From: Strigops habroptila
Taxonomy: Eukaryota > Chordata > Aves > Psittaciformes > Psittacidae
Length of the DNA stretch: 64,000 bases
NCBI RefSeq assembly: GCF_004027225.2
Contig: NC_044278.2
Coordinates: 58,831,743 to 58,895,742 of the forward strand
Direction: 5' to 3'
The notes beneath the pieces are model-generated. The model searched no databases. It saw only the letters and a list, made by a program, of their open reading frames with translations, and was not told the DNA's origin. Of this stretch, positions 51,701 through 60,755 are shown one piece after another. Every line of letters starts with the position of its first letter. The stretch's first letter is position 1. The translations under genes and the position numbers were made by a program.

Positions 51701-51849
51701 TTAGGTTTATTATTAAGCAGCAAGGTACAGTCAAATGGAAAGAGCAACACACTGTGCGACCACAGTCATACAACTCTAAGTTCTGGAAACAGGTGAGGTA
51801 CCATATGCCACTGATACTCAAGTCCTCGTACTCAGCTAATGCCAGGTGA
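33509..51849 (+). CDS. IL1RL1: Interleukin-1 receptor-like 1 (ST2), complete coding set
   Basis: Type I membrane receptor. In mammals it binds IL-33, pairs with IL1RAP and signals through MyD88 on Th2, mast and innate lymphoid cells. Coding exons are 33509-33575, 35866-36067, 36361-36529, 36617-36779, 39350-39418, 40584-40716, 40809-40966, 48642-48785, 50658-50816 and 51503-51849. They sum to 1611 nt, which is 536 residues plus TGA, against about 556 in human ST2L. The order is signal peptide, Ig1, Ig2 (two exons), linker, Ig3 (two exons), membrane helix, and TIR (two exons). Diagnostic matches to human ST2 include EGEALVIKCPR, KIVCPTIDNY, DCKPLQGQRY, VSATRIF, DGKIYDAYVIYPQN, LENKCGYKLCIYGRD and SKFWKQVRYHMP. 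All splice phases agree. An alternative last exon at 42411 may give a soluble form. Confidence 0.95.
33576..35865 (+). other. IL1RL1 intron 2.3 kb with T-rich tracts
   Basis: No gene seen. Long T tracts lie at 33697-33718 and 35248-35274, a poly-A tract at 35033-35048, and a (tttg)n repeat at about 35606-35628. Confidence 0.7.
35866..36067 (+). CDS. IL1RL1: IL1RL1 exon: Ig1
   Basis: The acceptor is tttgcag ending at 35865 and the donor gtaagt begins at 36068. It encodes FDAMEGEALVIKCPRW with the first Ig cysteine, VTWYHMDTNEIIP, then FLWFLPTSREHSGNYTCVIH with the second cysteine. The human ST2 counterpart reads ENEALIVRCPR and LLKFLPAAVADSGIYTC. It starts in phase 1 and ends in phase 2. Confidence 0.95.
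36361..36529 (+). CDS. IL1RL1: IL1RL1 exon: Ig1-Ig2 link and first half of Ig2
   Basis: The acceptor is tttaaag ending at 36360. It encodes FSNNRTRSFNMSVQVHPYKQ, then GICFPSRIRYPND, then GKIVCPTIDNYKNATIIQWY K. Sequons NRT, NMS, NDT and NAT are present. It ends in phase 0 after the WYK codons, the family's conserved Ig2 exon border. The donor is gtaaat at 36530. Confidence 0.93.
36530..36616 (+). other. IL1RL1: 87-nt stop-free intron inside Ig2
   Basis: Bounded by gtaaat at 36530 and ttttccag ending at 36616. At 87 nt it is exactly 29 codons and has no stop in the gene's frame, so the two Ig2 exons and the intron read as one open frame (36389-36799). Homologues go straight from WYK to DCKPLQG, so removal is the expected outcome. 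If retained it would insert 29 residues beginning VNKTLIVPVVDQ. Confidence 0.85.
36617..36779 (+). CDS. IL1RL1: IL1RL1 exon: second half of Ig2
   Basis: Encodes DCKPLQGQRYFKGEKYIFIN, then EDDGYYTCRFSYTHKGHVFN, then VSATRIFISK. The second Ig2 cysteine lies in the classic DxGxYxC pattern. It starts in phase 0 and ends in phase 1, and the donor gtaagg begins at 36780. The human counterpart has NCQALQGSRY and VTATRSF. Confidence 0.95.
36780..39349 (+). other. IL1RL1 intron, 2.6 kb
   Basis: No gene or clear mobile element recognised. The only feature of note is a short poly-T tract at about 37598-37606. Confidence 0.65.
39350..39418 (+). CDS. IL1RL1: IL1RL1 exon: linker between Ig2 and Ig3
   Basis: A 69-nt exon. 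The acceptor is ctaaag ending at 39349 and the donor gtaagt begins at 39419. It encodes AKHSSLPPRILFPKDKDVIE then VEL. It is the counterpart of the 66-nt IL1RL2 exon at 2325-2390, with the same phase 1 at both ends and the same ending (IEVEL). Confidence 0.9.
39419..40583 (+). other. IL1RL1 intron, 1.2 kb
   Basis: No gene or recognised repeat. AT-rich unique-looking sequence. Confidence 0.65.
40584..40716 (+). CDS. IL1RL1: IL1RL1 exon: first half of Ig3
   Basis: The acceptor is gaccag ending at 40583 and the donor gtaagt begins at 40717. It encodes GAALSLKCQARLGIKKQPMA, then VVTWDVDNIPVKYLRVSRFH, giving the first Ig cysteine and core tryptophan. It starts in phase 1 and ends in phase 2. Confidence 0.92.
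40809..40966 (+). CDS. IL1RL1: IL1RL1 exon: second half of Ig3
   Basis: The acceptor is ctaatag ending at 40808. The donor gtagga at 40967 is weaker than the others in this gene. It encodes FEGREQDYYRETTLHISEIK, KEDLQANFTCVAVNEMHN and VMLQLKSYRE. It starts in phase 2 and ends in phase 1. The intron before it is only 92 nt. The weak donor is where a membrane versus soluble choice would be made. Confidence 0.92.
40967..42410 (+). other. Intron before candidate soluble-ST2 last exon
   Basis: Reading past the weak donor, the frame stays open for about 96 more codons to a stop at 41254-41256, with no domain resemblance. A poly-T tract lies at 41862-41882, and AATAAA at 42076-42081. No other gene seen. 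Confidence 0.6.
42411..42735 (+). CDS. IL1RL1: Candidate alternative last exon giving soluble ST2
   Basis: A strong acceptor (ttttgttttttatccatag ending at 42410) lies 1.4 kb beyond the Ig3 exon. Joined in phase 1 to 40966 it gives G-R-Q and a TAA stop at 42419-42421, so the product would be 323 residues ending SYREGRQ with no membrane or TIR part. Two poly(A) signals follow at 42658-42663 and 42707-42712. The second is trailed by a very GT-rich element (tgtcttttttgtggtttgtt), a textbook 3' end. Mammalian soluble ST2 (about 328 residues in human) is made the same way, with a few novel residues after Ig3. The exon's use is inferred, not observed. Confidence 0.6.
42707..42712 (+). terminator. 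Poly(A) signal AATAAA with GT-rich element
   Basis: AATAAA is followed within about 10-40 nt by a T/GT-rich stretch containing (gttt)n at 42741-42762. A second AATAAA lies at 42658-42663. Both lie deep inside an IL1RL1 intron, which fits a premature-polyadenylation isoform. Confidence 0.6.
42736..48641 (+). other. IL1RL1 intron, 5.9 kb
   Basis: The largest intron portion of the gene. No independent gene is supported. It holds a (gttt)n repeat at 42741-42762, a short (tgc)n run at 43927-43941, and a minus-strand CR1 tail at 47781-47975. A 171-codon open frame at 48054-48569 has no recognisable domain. Confidence 0.6.
47781..47975 (-). mobile_element. CR1 3' end, minus strand, diverged
   Basis: The + strand reads tcgaatcacagaagggtttg, then ggtcatctagtccaacaccc, then ttccaacctgaccttaaatg, and a decayed remainder. 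This is the reverse complement of a CR1 3' end with more mismatches than the copies at 1932 and 13150, so it is older. Confidence 0.85.
48642..48785 (+). CDS. IL1RL1: IL1RL1 exon: transmembrane segment
   Basis: The acceptor is tctttgcag ending at 48641 and the donor gtaagt begins at 48786. It encodes VGLPN, then a helix starting VLLIIGFLVLLVAIAVSIIL, then YQSFRVDIVLLYREIF. The last motif is the counterpart of FKIDLVLWYR in IL1RL2. The exon is phase 1 at both ends and is the same length (144 nt) as the IL1RL2 membrane exon. Confidence 0.93.
48786..50657 (+). other. IL1RL1 intron, 1.9 kb
   Basis: No gene seen. Around 49380-49850 the text has recurring phrases (cctaggtgcc-like, cacctaaattt) suggestive of an old decayed repeat, but no family can be named. 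Confidence 0.5.
50658..50816 (+). CDS. IL1RL1: IL1RL1 exon: first half of TIR domain
   Basis: The acceptor is ccttacag ending at 50657 and the donor gtaagt begins at 50817. It encodes DGKIYDAYVIYPQNHTNEAD (TIR box 1), FVYQIMPDILENKCGYKLCI, and box 2 YGRDIHPGE. Human ST2 has DGKLYDAYVVYPRN and LENKCGYTLCIYGRDMLPGE at these places, which makes this the strongest identity in the gene. Confidence 0.96.
50817..51502 (+). other. IL1RL1 last intron
   Basis: A 686-nt intron with no recognised feature beyond its splice sites (gtaagt, and ttgctag ending at 51502). Confidence 0.7.
51503..51849 (+). CDS. IL1RL1: IL1RL1 exon: second half of TIR domain and stop
   Basis: Encodes DTASAIEKRIQKSRRLIILL, YDQHIALYNALILNDTKVIL, LLEMETLGTYEKLQESLRFI, KQQGTVKW and TIR box 3 FWKQVRYHMP, with a short tail ending SANAR and TGA at 51847-51849. 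The tail after box 3 is about 14 residues, shorter than in human ST2. Confidence 0.95.
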
Positions 51850-52440
51850 ACAGTCTATGAAAATCCAGGAGGGACCACATGCCTGCAGCTTCTTGCCTTT
51901 CAGAAGGTACATGATTTTACAGTCTGGAAGTCTGGCTGTATTTTTGAAATTTTTTCAGTCCTTCAATTGAGTAACGATACGGTAAACTGATGGAAGAGGT
52001 CTGGGGAGCTGAGGGAAGTTTCTATAGGTATGGGAGTTCTGTAAATAAATCATTCTAGTCTGCATGCAGAATTTTGCATGTCACATGAAACAAAATGTAC
52101 TTATACGCTTTCTATATCTGGTTGTACATACAACTGAAAATTATGAATATCTTGCAGGTTTGCTTTACCTTTCTAACGCAGGTGATCAAACATAAAGGCC
52201 TTCTGTATTATTTAACTAGAAAGTTTAATGTGTATTATGCAACTGGAAAGTATAACGTTATGCTTTTGTTAATTTTTTCCACTTCTTACTCCTTTTTAAT
52301 TCAATAGTAATACTCATACCATGAAATTTTATTTTTCCTTAGTATGGATACCTCAGTAAAGGCTCTTTTGAGACTGATGTGAATACAGCATTTTAAAAAA
52401 TGCAGTGTTAAGGGAAATAAATACACTGATACATGTTTAT
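51850..52440 (+). other. IL1RL1: IL1RL1 3' UTR
   Basis: AT-rich sequence after the stop, with poly(A) signals AATAAA at 52044-52049 and 52416-52421. Either could serve the membrane-form mRNA. The second is followed by a T-rich stretch. Confidence 0.6.
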
Positions 52441-53936
52441 ACACATTTTATATGTTTTTATATTTATATATTAAAATTAATCCATGCAAAGGGGAAATTT
52501 TAAATCTTTCAGGTACAACAGACCGTGCTGTTACTCCTGTTATTATCTCCAGATAGAAATAACAACCACTATTTTTTTCCTGCTGCTTTGACCTTATGTC
52601 TAGTTATACTTTCTTCTGATAGGGAATACCCTGAGATGTAAAGGTCAGAGTCAAACTTCCTCTCACTTCAGGGGAGTATGAACAAAATGTATTCTAGTAC
52701 ATATATCCTTGTAAACTTTAATCTTTTTAGCTTCTTCAAAATCAGGAATTTTCTAACTGTCAGAGAATGCTTTGTTTTAAGCTTCAATCTTGCTACAGAA
52801 TGGACTTAAAAAGTGAAAATTAGATGCAGAACACCTAATGTTACCTAACGTAATGGCTTACAGAACAGGCAAATCTTTTCCTTTTACTGTAAGGTTTTGT
52901 TGAATGTGTATCTTCAGACTATGTATAACTATTTGGAGTAGCAGAAAAGTATATGCAATATATGTATAGTTTATTTTTTCAACATTAAATTAAAAGAGCT
53001 GTGGAAAACTACATGGCTTTTCATAAGTTATATTTTCAAGTGTTTGTGTACACATTGCTTGCTTCACCACAACTACAAAACATATAATGTTGCATTTTAT
53101 TATAGCCTCATTAGATTATTGCCTCATCCTGTTCCTAAAGATCCACCTAGGTAAACCTCAGTATCTCTATGGAAGCATCAAATGGATTTGTGCCAGTGTA
53201 AGAGACTTGGTTTATTCCTACAATACCATTTCTTCCCACAGAAAGAACGCTAACACTAAGGTATGTGTAAAGGCAGGAATGCCTGTTGCTTTACACTATG
53301 AAGATTCTTCACAGCAGCTTCTGAACAAGACAGAGTTTTCATTTCCAAGACTATAACAAGATCAATTTTTAATAAAGTTTTAGGCCTGGGCACTTAATGA
53401 GGAAGAAAAGATGGTAACTGAGTATCTTGGAGTCAAAAAGTCTATGATGAATTCTGAAGCTGAAAGGGATAAGAGGAGAAGTACAAAGAGGAAGTGCATG
53501 GGGTCAGCAATGAACCAGATTACTCTGAAACATAGTGATATCTTATTGGCTTCTGTTAGCCAAGCATGTAGTTATGATGGTGATAAACAAATTCAGTAAA
53601 TGTCTCTTGTGGTGACCCTCCTTTTGTATCAAGCCTCATGGTCAACACAGGAAAAAAAATAATCAAGCAAAACCTGACAACCAGCAGTGAACAGTATGGC
53701 CTTGATGGAAAAAAAAGGGGCAAATTCAGAGGGTGGCAAAGAATCTTTACAGAACCTGGGAGTGAGCGTTTGACTGTAATAATGACAAAAAAATGCCGCA
53801 GGAGTTGCTTCTTCATTCCTTGGTGGTTACTAAAAACATCTGAGATGTGCATCAAAATCAGTGTCTTTCTACAGCTGGTAGCACATTTGTAGTTAGCACA
53901 AGCAGAACTGTGGAATACTTTTACAATATCATTACA
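52441..53936. other. Intergenic, AT-rich
   Basis: No gene recognised. The beginning may still be 3' UTR of a longer IL1RL1 transcript. Open frames are under 100 codons and show no motifs. Confidence 0.55.
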
Positions 53937-53977
53937 TCATCAGCACTGTTGAAGCCACATCTGGAGTTCTGTGTCCA

Positions 53978-54255
53978 ATCATAGAATCACAGAACCAACT
54001 AGGTTGGAAAAGACCTTTAAAATCATCAAGTCCAACCTTTACCCCAGGACTGCCAAGACCACCGCTAAACCATGTCACTAATGGCCTCATCTACATGTTT
54101 TTTTAACACTTCCAGGGACAGTAATTCTACCACTTCTATGGGAAGACTGTTCCAATGCCTGACCACCCTTTTGGTGAAGAAATTTTTCCTAATATCTGGT
54201 CCAAGCCTCCCCTGCTGCAGTTTGAGGCCATTACTTCCTGAAAATTCAATTCTTC
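53978..54255 (-). mobile_element. Minus-strand CR1 inserted in plus-strand CR1
   Basis: The + strand reads aatcatagaatcacagaacc, then ggttggaaaagacctttaaa, then ccaatgcctgaccacccttt tggtgaagaa, the reverse complement of a CR1 3' end. It matches the copy at 1281-1425 but is longer and better preserved. Confidence 0.85.
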
Positions 54256-54668
54256 AGTTCTTCAGTTCTCGGCTCCTTAGCAGAAGAGAGACATGGACAT
54301 ACAGGAGACAGTCCAACAAAGGGCCATGAAGTTGGTGAAGGGACTGGAGCATCTCTACTATGAAGAAAAGCTCAGAGAACTGTGACTCTTCAGCCTGGAG
54401 AAGACTCCCATCTGAAGGGAGGGTGGGAAGAGGACACACCCAGGCTCTTCTCAGTGATGCCCAGTGACAGAACCAGAGGCAATGGACACATATTGAAACA
54501 CAGGAGGTGCCCTCTGATCATCAGGAAACACTATTTTACAGTGAGGGTGACCCAGCACTGGCAGAGATTGCCCAGGGAACTTATGGAGTCTGCATCCTTG
54601 GAGATACTCAAAAGCCGCCTGGACGCGGTTCTGTTCAAACGGCTGTAGGTGGCCCTGCTTGAGAGGGG

Positions 54669-55819
54669 TGTGATGGTGCATTCCTTCATGCTTCCCTGGC
54701 CTGCTCAGACCTGTTCCACAATTTCAATAACTCATGTCAGGCCTTGGCCTTTGCGTAAGACCTTGGCAATGAAGCATCCCTTAATCGTATCAGGAACACT
54801 TGCAAGGCTAAGGCAAGGGCTGCATGACCCGTACCAGGAACTTCTGTGTGGGAGATGAGGGCGGGGATAATCATTCCCCCAATAGCCTTGGAACATTCCT
54901 TATCTGAATGCTCCAAGTGAATTTACTGATGACTAGAGCCAACCATCTCACGACACTATAAACAACAGTGCTAAGTAAGACCCTTTGAGCACTTCTGGGT
55001 GGCAGAAGGTATCCAGATCATCCTGGCACCAGGATCTCACTCTGAGTGGGACACCTCTCAGAGTGCACGAACTCTCAAGTTCATGAAAGGGGGACTGTTG
55101 GCTGACGATGGGACCTGGGCTGATATCCCCGCTAGTGGAAGCTCAACCCCCACCTGTTGAGAAACACCAAAAAGGTATTAGATGTATTTCACTAATTCTC
55201 TAGGGAAATTTTTAATAGGTATACTTTTATATATATACATACACGTATCCTTGTGTGCGTGTGTTACCTTTGTACATCTGCCTATGTGTGCCTTTGTACA
55301 CTTACCTATGTGTGTATGTGTATCGACTTGAGTACCCTCTAACAAGTATAGTGTACCTGTTACTATCTTGAATCTATAATATTGTTATTATTGTTACATT
55401 TATAGGTGATCAGTGGTTAACCTAACATATAAGTGTTGCTATGATTAAGTGCTGCTAAATCCTTTAGACACAAAATGTTGACTGAGTCTGAGCCTAAGAT
55501 TGAATCCAGCTGCATGTGGACTCCTCTCTGAGAAGGACTTTAGGAAGCAAGGGAGATTCAGTCTGAACCTTGTGACTCAACTAAGAGTGTCCCTTACATT
55601 TTCCTCCCTTATCCCTTTACATTCTGGCCTCTCTATAAATTACTCTTAATTGATTCTAATTTTACTTTCCTTTATATGTATTACTCATGCAGTAAGCAAT
55701 AGAGTAAACCTTGCCACCGAACTTTATTGTGCTTCTTCAAATTTATATTAAAGCTCATTTTGGCTAATACATTTGACAGTGATTCTTTAGGAGACCTGAA
55801 CCACTCCCTTTCAATTACA
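54669..55819 (+). mobile_element. Probable solo LTR of an endogenous retrovirus, nested in CR1
   Basis: About 1.15 kb interrupts the + strand CR1 exactly between two normally adjacent parts. It begins TGTGATGG and ends ATTACA, so it has the TG...CA ends of an LTR, and it is flanked by AGGGG and AGGGA as an imperfect 4-5 bp target duplication. It contains TATA-like sequences and ATTAAA near its 3' end. No gag, pol or env reading frame is present, so it looks like a recombined solo LTR. The exact boundaries and family are inferred. Confidence 0.55.
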
Positions 55820-56499
55820 AGGGAGGTTGGACTAGGTAACCTCCAGAGGTGCCTTCCAACTTCAATCATTCTCTGATGCTGTGATATGTGACTTAAAAAG
55901 AAACTAAATTTTCAAAAACATGTTTTTAAAGAAAATTCGTGATTTTTACACTAGGCAATCTGCCTTAGTGAAATAACAGGACAGTCTGCCCTGTGCAAAA
56001 AATCTCTTCTTATACCATGGAAAGCTCATAGAAGAATTCCTGTGGATTGCTAAAGCTTAAACTACACAGAAAAAAAGGTAATTTTGTTGCTGAACTAGAA
56101 CTTCCACCTAGAGATTTAATGCCCTTTAATTTCTGTCCTGTGTTTCCCTGGTTTTGGTACCTTAGGAGAGCAGATTTGCTTCCACTTGCTAATAAAGCAG
56201 AATCATCATGCCATCTAGTGGGTGCACAGGCAGTAAGAGATTCTGACCAACTAGAAATTGGTCTAACAGCATTGGAGCTAAACACAGTGAAATTTTCAGG
56301 ATATGCATACTCCTACAATCTCCCAAAACCTTTTCCCACCTTAAAGCATGATTTTAAAGCATGATTAAAGTGTGATGCCTAATTTTATACGAACGATAGA
56401 ATTTGTCGTATAGCAATTTATCCTTTAAAACTGTTTTCAGTCTTTATAGATCTCCTGCAAAGATTATGAAGATATATGAAGACTGCTATGTCAAAGTAC

Positions 56500-57645
56500 A
56501 TGAAGGAAAAGAGGGTAACTGGATTTACAAAAGACATATCATGCATATCCAGTTGTGCTGTGGACAATGGGAGAACACTGGATGCTGTACACCTTGAATT
56601 GAGCAAGGTTTGCTCATTTGACATAGTCTATGTTGGTGAGATATAAATAAGCGGACAAAGACAAGTAAAGAAGCAGAGGGATCGAAGTCCATGTGGGATC
56701 AACACATTTTTATCAGCATACAAACATCAAGTCACACCAAATTACTATTGGCATCCCGCAGGGACTACTATTGGTACCACTACTGTTTAGCATTGTTACT
56801 AACGACCTTAGCAACGGGACAGACTGCACAATCAACAGATTTTTAGACAGAAAACCAAACTGGAGAGGGCTAGTTGACACACTGGAGCACAGGGCTGGTG
56901 TTTTGGACAACAACAGGCTGAAGAAATGGACTGATGGGAAATTCACAAAGTTCAACCCATGGCATGTGCCAAGTGCTGCATCTGGGATGGAATAAAGACA
57001 TTCAACAACACAGCCTGGAGGTCAAACCAACACAAAGTAGCTTTGCAGAAATCAACTGAATGCCCTGGTTTACACAAAAGTGAACATGATTCAGCAGTGT
57101 CCTTGTGACAAAGGTGACCAACTTCACCTTGCACCTTACTAGTGAGAGTGTAGTTGAGGAAAATAATTATTCTCCTGTATGCAGTATTTGCAAGATCACC
57201 TCTGGAGTACTATGTCAAGTTTGGGGCTCCCTGGAGCAAGGGGGGCACTGACATACTGGAGTGAGTCCAGGAAAAGACCATCAAGAGCACGGGACGTGGA
57301 GAGGACAGGATGTCCTGTTTCTGTCTACAAGAATCTAATGGAAAAATAGAGAGAATGCATGGAGCAGCATGAAAAAGAGCAGCACAGAGATGGGACAAGA
57401 AAGCAACTGGCACAAATTAGAACATGGGAAATTTACATTACTTATTAGGAGGAAAACCCCCCCAAATCATCATATGTATAGTCAAATGCTGGAACATGTG
57501 CCCAGAGAGGCTGTGGAATACACATCCTTGGTATTTGGGTCTCAGCAGTATATATCCTAAGCAGGGGCTGGACCTGATGACTTCCAACCTGAATGTCCCT
57601 TTCAATAACCTGAATTATTCTGCGATGCTATAATGTGGAGGAAAA
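56500..57645 (+). mobile_element. Long, decayed CR1 with reverse-transcriptase remnant
   Basis: The + strand frames contain the CR1 reverse transcriptase remnant GIPQG followed by PLLFSIVTNDL at about 56750-56815, then typical CR1 3' sequence (tcacctctggagtactatgt, cagagaggctgtggaataca, cttccaacctgaatgtccct) ending near 57645 with attattctgcgatgctataa. Multiple stops and frameshifts show it is dead and old. Confidence 0.85.
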
Positions 57646-59600
57646 TCTGAAAATGTGCAACTTGCATATTTTAAAACTTCTGAGAAACTTATGAGGCTCC
57701 CACAGGCAAGGTAACAGTCTGTAACCTACTTTTGGACATCAGGGACAGGTAATGCTGAAAAAACTATGGCATGTAACTTAACCTTTGCTAAGAATTAATA
57801 TAACCGGTGTACAGAGATGACAGAAGTAGCTGAAAAAGGGCTATTACCAGCTAGAAGCAAACAGGCTTAGGCTGTGGTTACAGGAGTTGGATGCGTTGCT
57901 CTTTGTGACGGAAAGAGTTTCACAGTTTAGGTTTTCAGTTAGCACTGCTGTGAAGTGTATGTTGGATGGAAAGGAGGATGTGAAAAACATTGAGAACTAG
58001 GTCTTCCCTAGTTGATAGGTCAGGTGGTCAGAGCTTCATACAAAATCTGTTTTCCAATCTTAGTGCAAACTTTCATTTTCATCATGGCTTTTTCACAATG
58101 AAAATTTGAGCAGTAGTTATTTTTGGTCTTCTCCATTAAAATTGTATTAATCTGAGGACTAAAAACTGTAAACTTTATCCTCTTTTCATATACATTCACG
58201 TATCACAGAGCTAGCTATGGCATTAGCTGAAAGGACCGATTGAACACAGAACTTTCTACAATGCAGATGAAAGTTCAGAAACTTGAGAGTATTTCAAAAG
58301 GATATGAAAGCAAATGAATGTGAGAATGGCTCATGGAAAATATTGTTGTAAAAGTGTGAGTAATAAAAAAAGAAGATGTTTCCAAACTGCCACTATCAAG
58401 ACTTAGCCTGTCAGTGTAAAAAGCTGATGACATTTTACTTTACTATTTTATTTGTTGGCTGCTAAATTGCTTTTGGACTCACATGTAAAATCATTATAAT
58501 TTCTATGATATATGCTTTCTTTATAGGTTTAAAATCAGGCACTAAGAAAACCAAAAAAACACCACGAAGTATCTTGTAAATATTTGTAAAGTAGTTATAG
58601 TGAGTCAGATTCTTAGCTGACTTTCCTGGAACTGTGCTGATTTACATTAACCAAAGGTCTGATGGCTTTTTATATACATATAGTTTCAATCTGTGATGAG
58701 GAAAACAAATGAGGTGAGACAGTAAAGCTCTCCAGGTTTTCTTTGCTTCACCTCAGCAGTAAAAATATGCAAAAAAGGCAGTTCTGTGGACTCCTCCATT
58801 TTTCAGTGTAACCTGCTTATTTTATCTCTGAAGTGACGCCTCCTGTTGCTATTGGGAACTTTTGTATTTGCAGCTGTCCTGAGTGAAAAAAATGAAGAAA
58901 ATAAAATAAAAGAAAAAGGGTAGCTGCCACCAAACAAGTTTCTGAAGAAAAAAAGCATTGTATGAAAAGAAAACATGAGGATATGATTTTTTTCTTGCTG
59001 TTATCAAAATAACTTTATTTAGAAGTATAATGAATCGTTGCACAGTACACATCAAACAAACCAGTCACGTGACTAAGCAAGCATGCATTCACTCAGGAAT
59101 AGTACTTAAATAGTAAACACAGCTGTCAAAAATACCGGATGGAAGTATATAAACATCTGGCTAAAAAGTAGGGTCAGCTACAGGCATGAGCGCTTATTTA
59201 CAAGTGAATAAAACACTCCCCTATAGCAGTAATGGAGCTATAAAATGTTTCATGTCTTTAAAGCTTGCATTACTCTCTCCCCAAAGGGGATACTAGCACA
59301 GAACAAGTAGCACTGAAATGGGGACGTTTCTGACCAAAGTATCATAGGATCACACATTTTGTCGTCTTCTTTTCTGCAGATCATATTTTGTAGTGCTTTG
59401 GGAGGTTATTTATTTTATTCTATTACCGTTGTTGTTGTTGTTATTATTATTACTACTATTATTATTTTCTTTTGAGGTCTTTGCAGAATATCAGCCTTTC
59501 AGGATATGGTTTCTATCTCTGCACATCCTCATTCTCAAAATGGCCAGCGAGGAGGAGTTGTGGGGTTGGGGAAGCTGTAGCAAAGATAAAAGGAGCTATG
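57646..59600. other. Intergenic, AT-rich
   Basis: No gene recognised. A trinucleotide repeat region (gttgttgttgttattattat, then tactactattattatt) lies at 59428-59466. Confidence 0.6.
59428..59466 (+). repeat. Trinucleotide microsatellite (GTT/ATT/ACT)
   Basis: Contiguous runs of gtt, att and act triplets about 39 nt long, just upstream of the CpG island. Confidence 0.85.
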
Positions 59601-59689
59601 TTTAGCTTAATACACGTTCCTAAAACTTCATTCTACCTCCATCACACTTCTTGGAAAAGAGTCCTGCAGCGGGCACTCAGCAGAAAAAG

Positions 59690-59872
59690 CGGAGGAAGAG
59701 GCTTTTCGACCAAAGCTAATAGCAGACATCACCCCCCTACGCCTGTTCTTTCGCCGGAACGCTGTGAGAGGGAAGACCACCCGCCTCCCAAAGGAGTTGA
59801 TCCTTCCTCCCGTTGCTCGCGAGGGGCACCTCTGCGTCTCACCCACGACCGGCTGACACCCCGGCAGCCTCG
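59690..59872 (+). other. Candidate untranslated first exon of next gene
   Basis: CpG-rich sequence ending at a consensus donor gtaaga (59873-59878). The start is not defined. No recognisable coding sequence. The downstream gene is presumed to be IL18R1 from synteny only. Confidence 0.35.
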
Positions 59873-60170
59873 GTAAGACTAGTAATACTTTAACCCGACT
59901 TCTTCCGCGACCCCCGCACCCCGGCGCAGGAAGGGTCGGCGCGGCGTGGAGCTCCCGCCGAGCGCCGGGGAGGGAGGAGAGAGGGTGGGCGGCCAGGGGG
60001 AGAGGTGACCTCTCTCGGAAGAGCCGGGCGCCTACCTCTGGTCGGGGCATCTCTGCGGGTGTCTCTGCGTAGGACTGGGTTCCTCGCCTTGCCCCGACAG
60101 CCCCAGCCGTCTGATCCTGCTCGGGCAGAGTCCAAGGGCGGCAGCTGCTTGACCCCGACCGTACCTGTCT
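59690..60170. promoter_or_regulatory. CpG island, probable promoter of next gene
   Basis: The only strongly CpG-rich segment of the window, with many CG dinucleotides (for example cgcgacccccgcaccccggc and ggcgcggcgtggagctcccg). A consensus donor (cctcg then gtaaga at 59873) would end a + strand untranslated first exon. A minus-strand donor-like site (cagag then gtaggc, near 60034) also exists, so a bidirectional promoter cannot be excluded. By conserved order the next + strand gene should be IL18R1. Confidence 0.65.
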
Positions 60171-60171
60171 T

Positions 60172-60755
60172 CAACCCTGCCTAATAGCAACCCTGCCCGT
60201 CCCTAACACTGTCTGTCCCCAACCCTGATTGTCCTCAACCCTGCCTGTCCCCAGCCCTGCCTGTCCTCAAGCCTGCATGTCCCCAACCCTTCATGTCCCT
60301 CAACCCTGCATGTCCCCCAACCCTGCATGTCCCCAGCCCTGCATGTCCCTCAACCCTGCATGCCCCTAAACCCTGGCCGTCCTCAACCCTAGCCGTCCTC
60401 AACCTTGCATGTCCCCAACCCTGCATGTGCCTCAACCCTACCTGTCCCCAACCCTGCCTGTCCCCAACCTTGCATGTCCCCAACACTGCATGTCCTCAAC
60501 CTTGCTCATCCTCAAGCCTGTCTGTTCTCAACCTTGCCTTTGCCTCAACCCTGTCTGTCCCTCAACCCTGCCTGTCCCCAACCCTGTCAGTCCTCAACCC
60601 TGCCTGTCATCAATGTTGCCTGTTTTGCAGCCTTGCCTGTCCCTCAACCCTGACTGTCCCTGACCTTGTCTGTCCCCCAACTGTGCTTGTCCCCAACCTT
60701 GTCTGTCCCAAACTCTGCTTGTCCCCAACCTTGCCTGTCCCCAACCCTGCTTTCT
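60172..60755 (+). repeat. 16-17 bp minisatellite (CCCTGCATGTCCCCAA)
   Basis: Roughly 35 imperfect tandem copies of a 16-17 bp unit such as ccctgcctgtccccaa or ccctgcatgtccctcaa. The unit length varies by single C insertions. The minus strand is G-rich with spaced GGG runs. The open frames here on both strands are a by-product of the repeat and are not taken as genes. Confidence 0.95.

Larger units (their letters stand above)
53937..55889 (+). mobile_element. Plus-strand CR1 split by two later insertions
   Basis: Pieces of one + strand CR1 3' region lie at about 53937-53977 (ends ctggagttctgtgtcc), 54256-54668 (agacatggacatacaggaga, then cagagattgcccagggaact, then cgcctggacgcggttctgtt) and 55820-55889 (aggttggactaggtaacctc, then ending attctctgatgctgtgatat). 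In a normal CR1 these parts are contiguous in this order. The gaps are filled by a minus-strand CR1 and by a probable LTR, listed separately. Confidence 0.8.

Noticed and set aside
59628-60050. 140-codon minus-strand open frame in the CpG island
   Set aside because: GC-rich composition explains the lack of stops. The translation is Arg/Pro-rich low complexity with no known domain.
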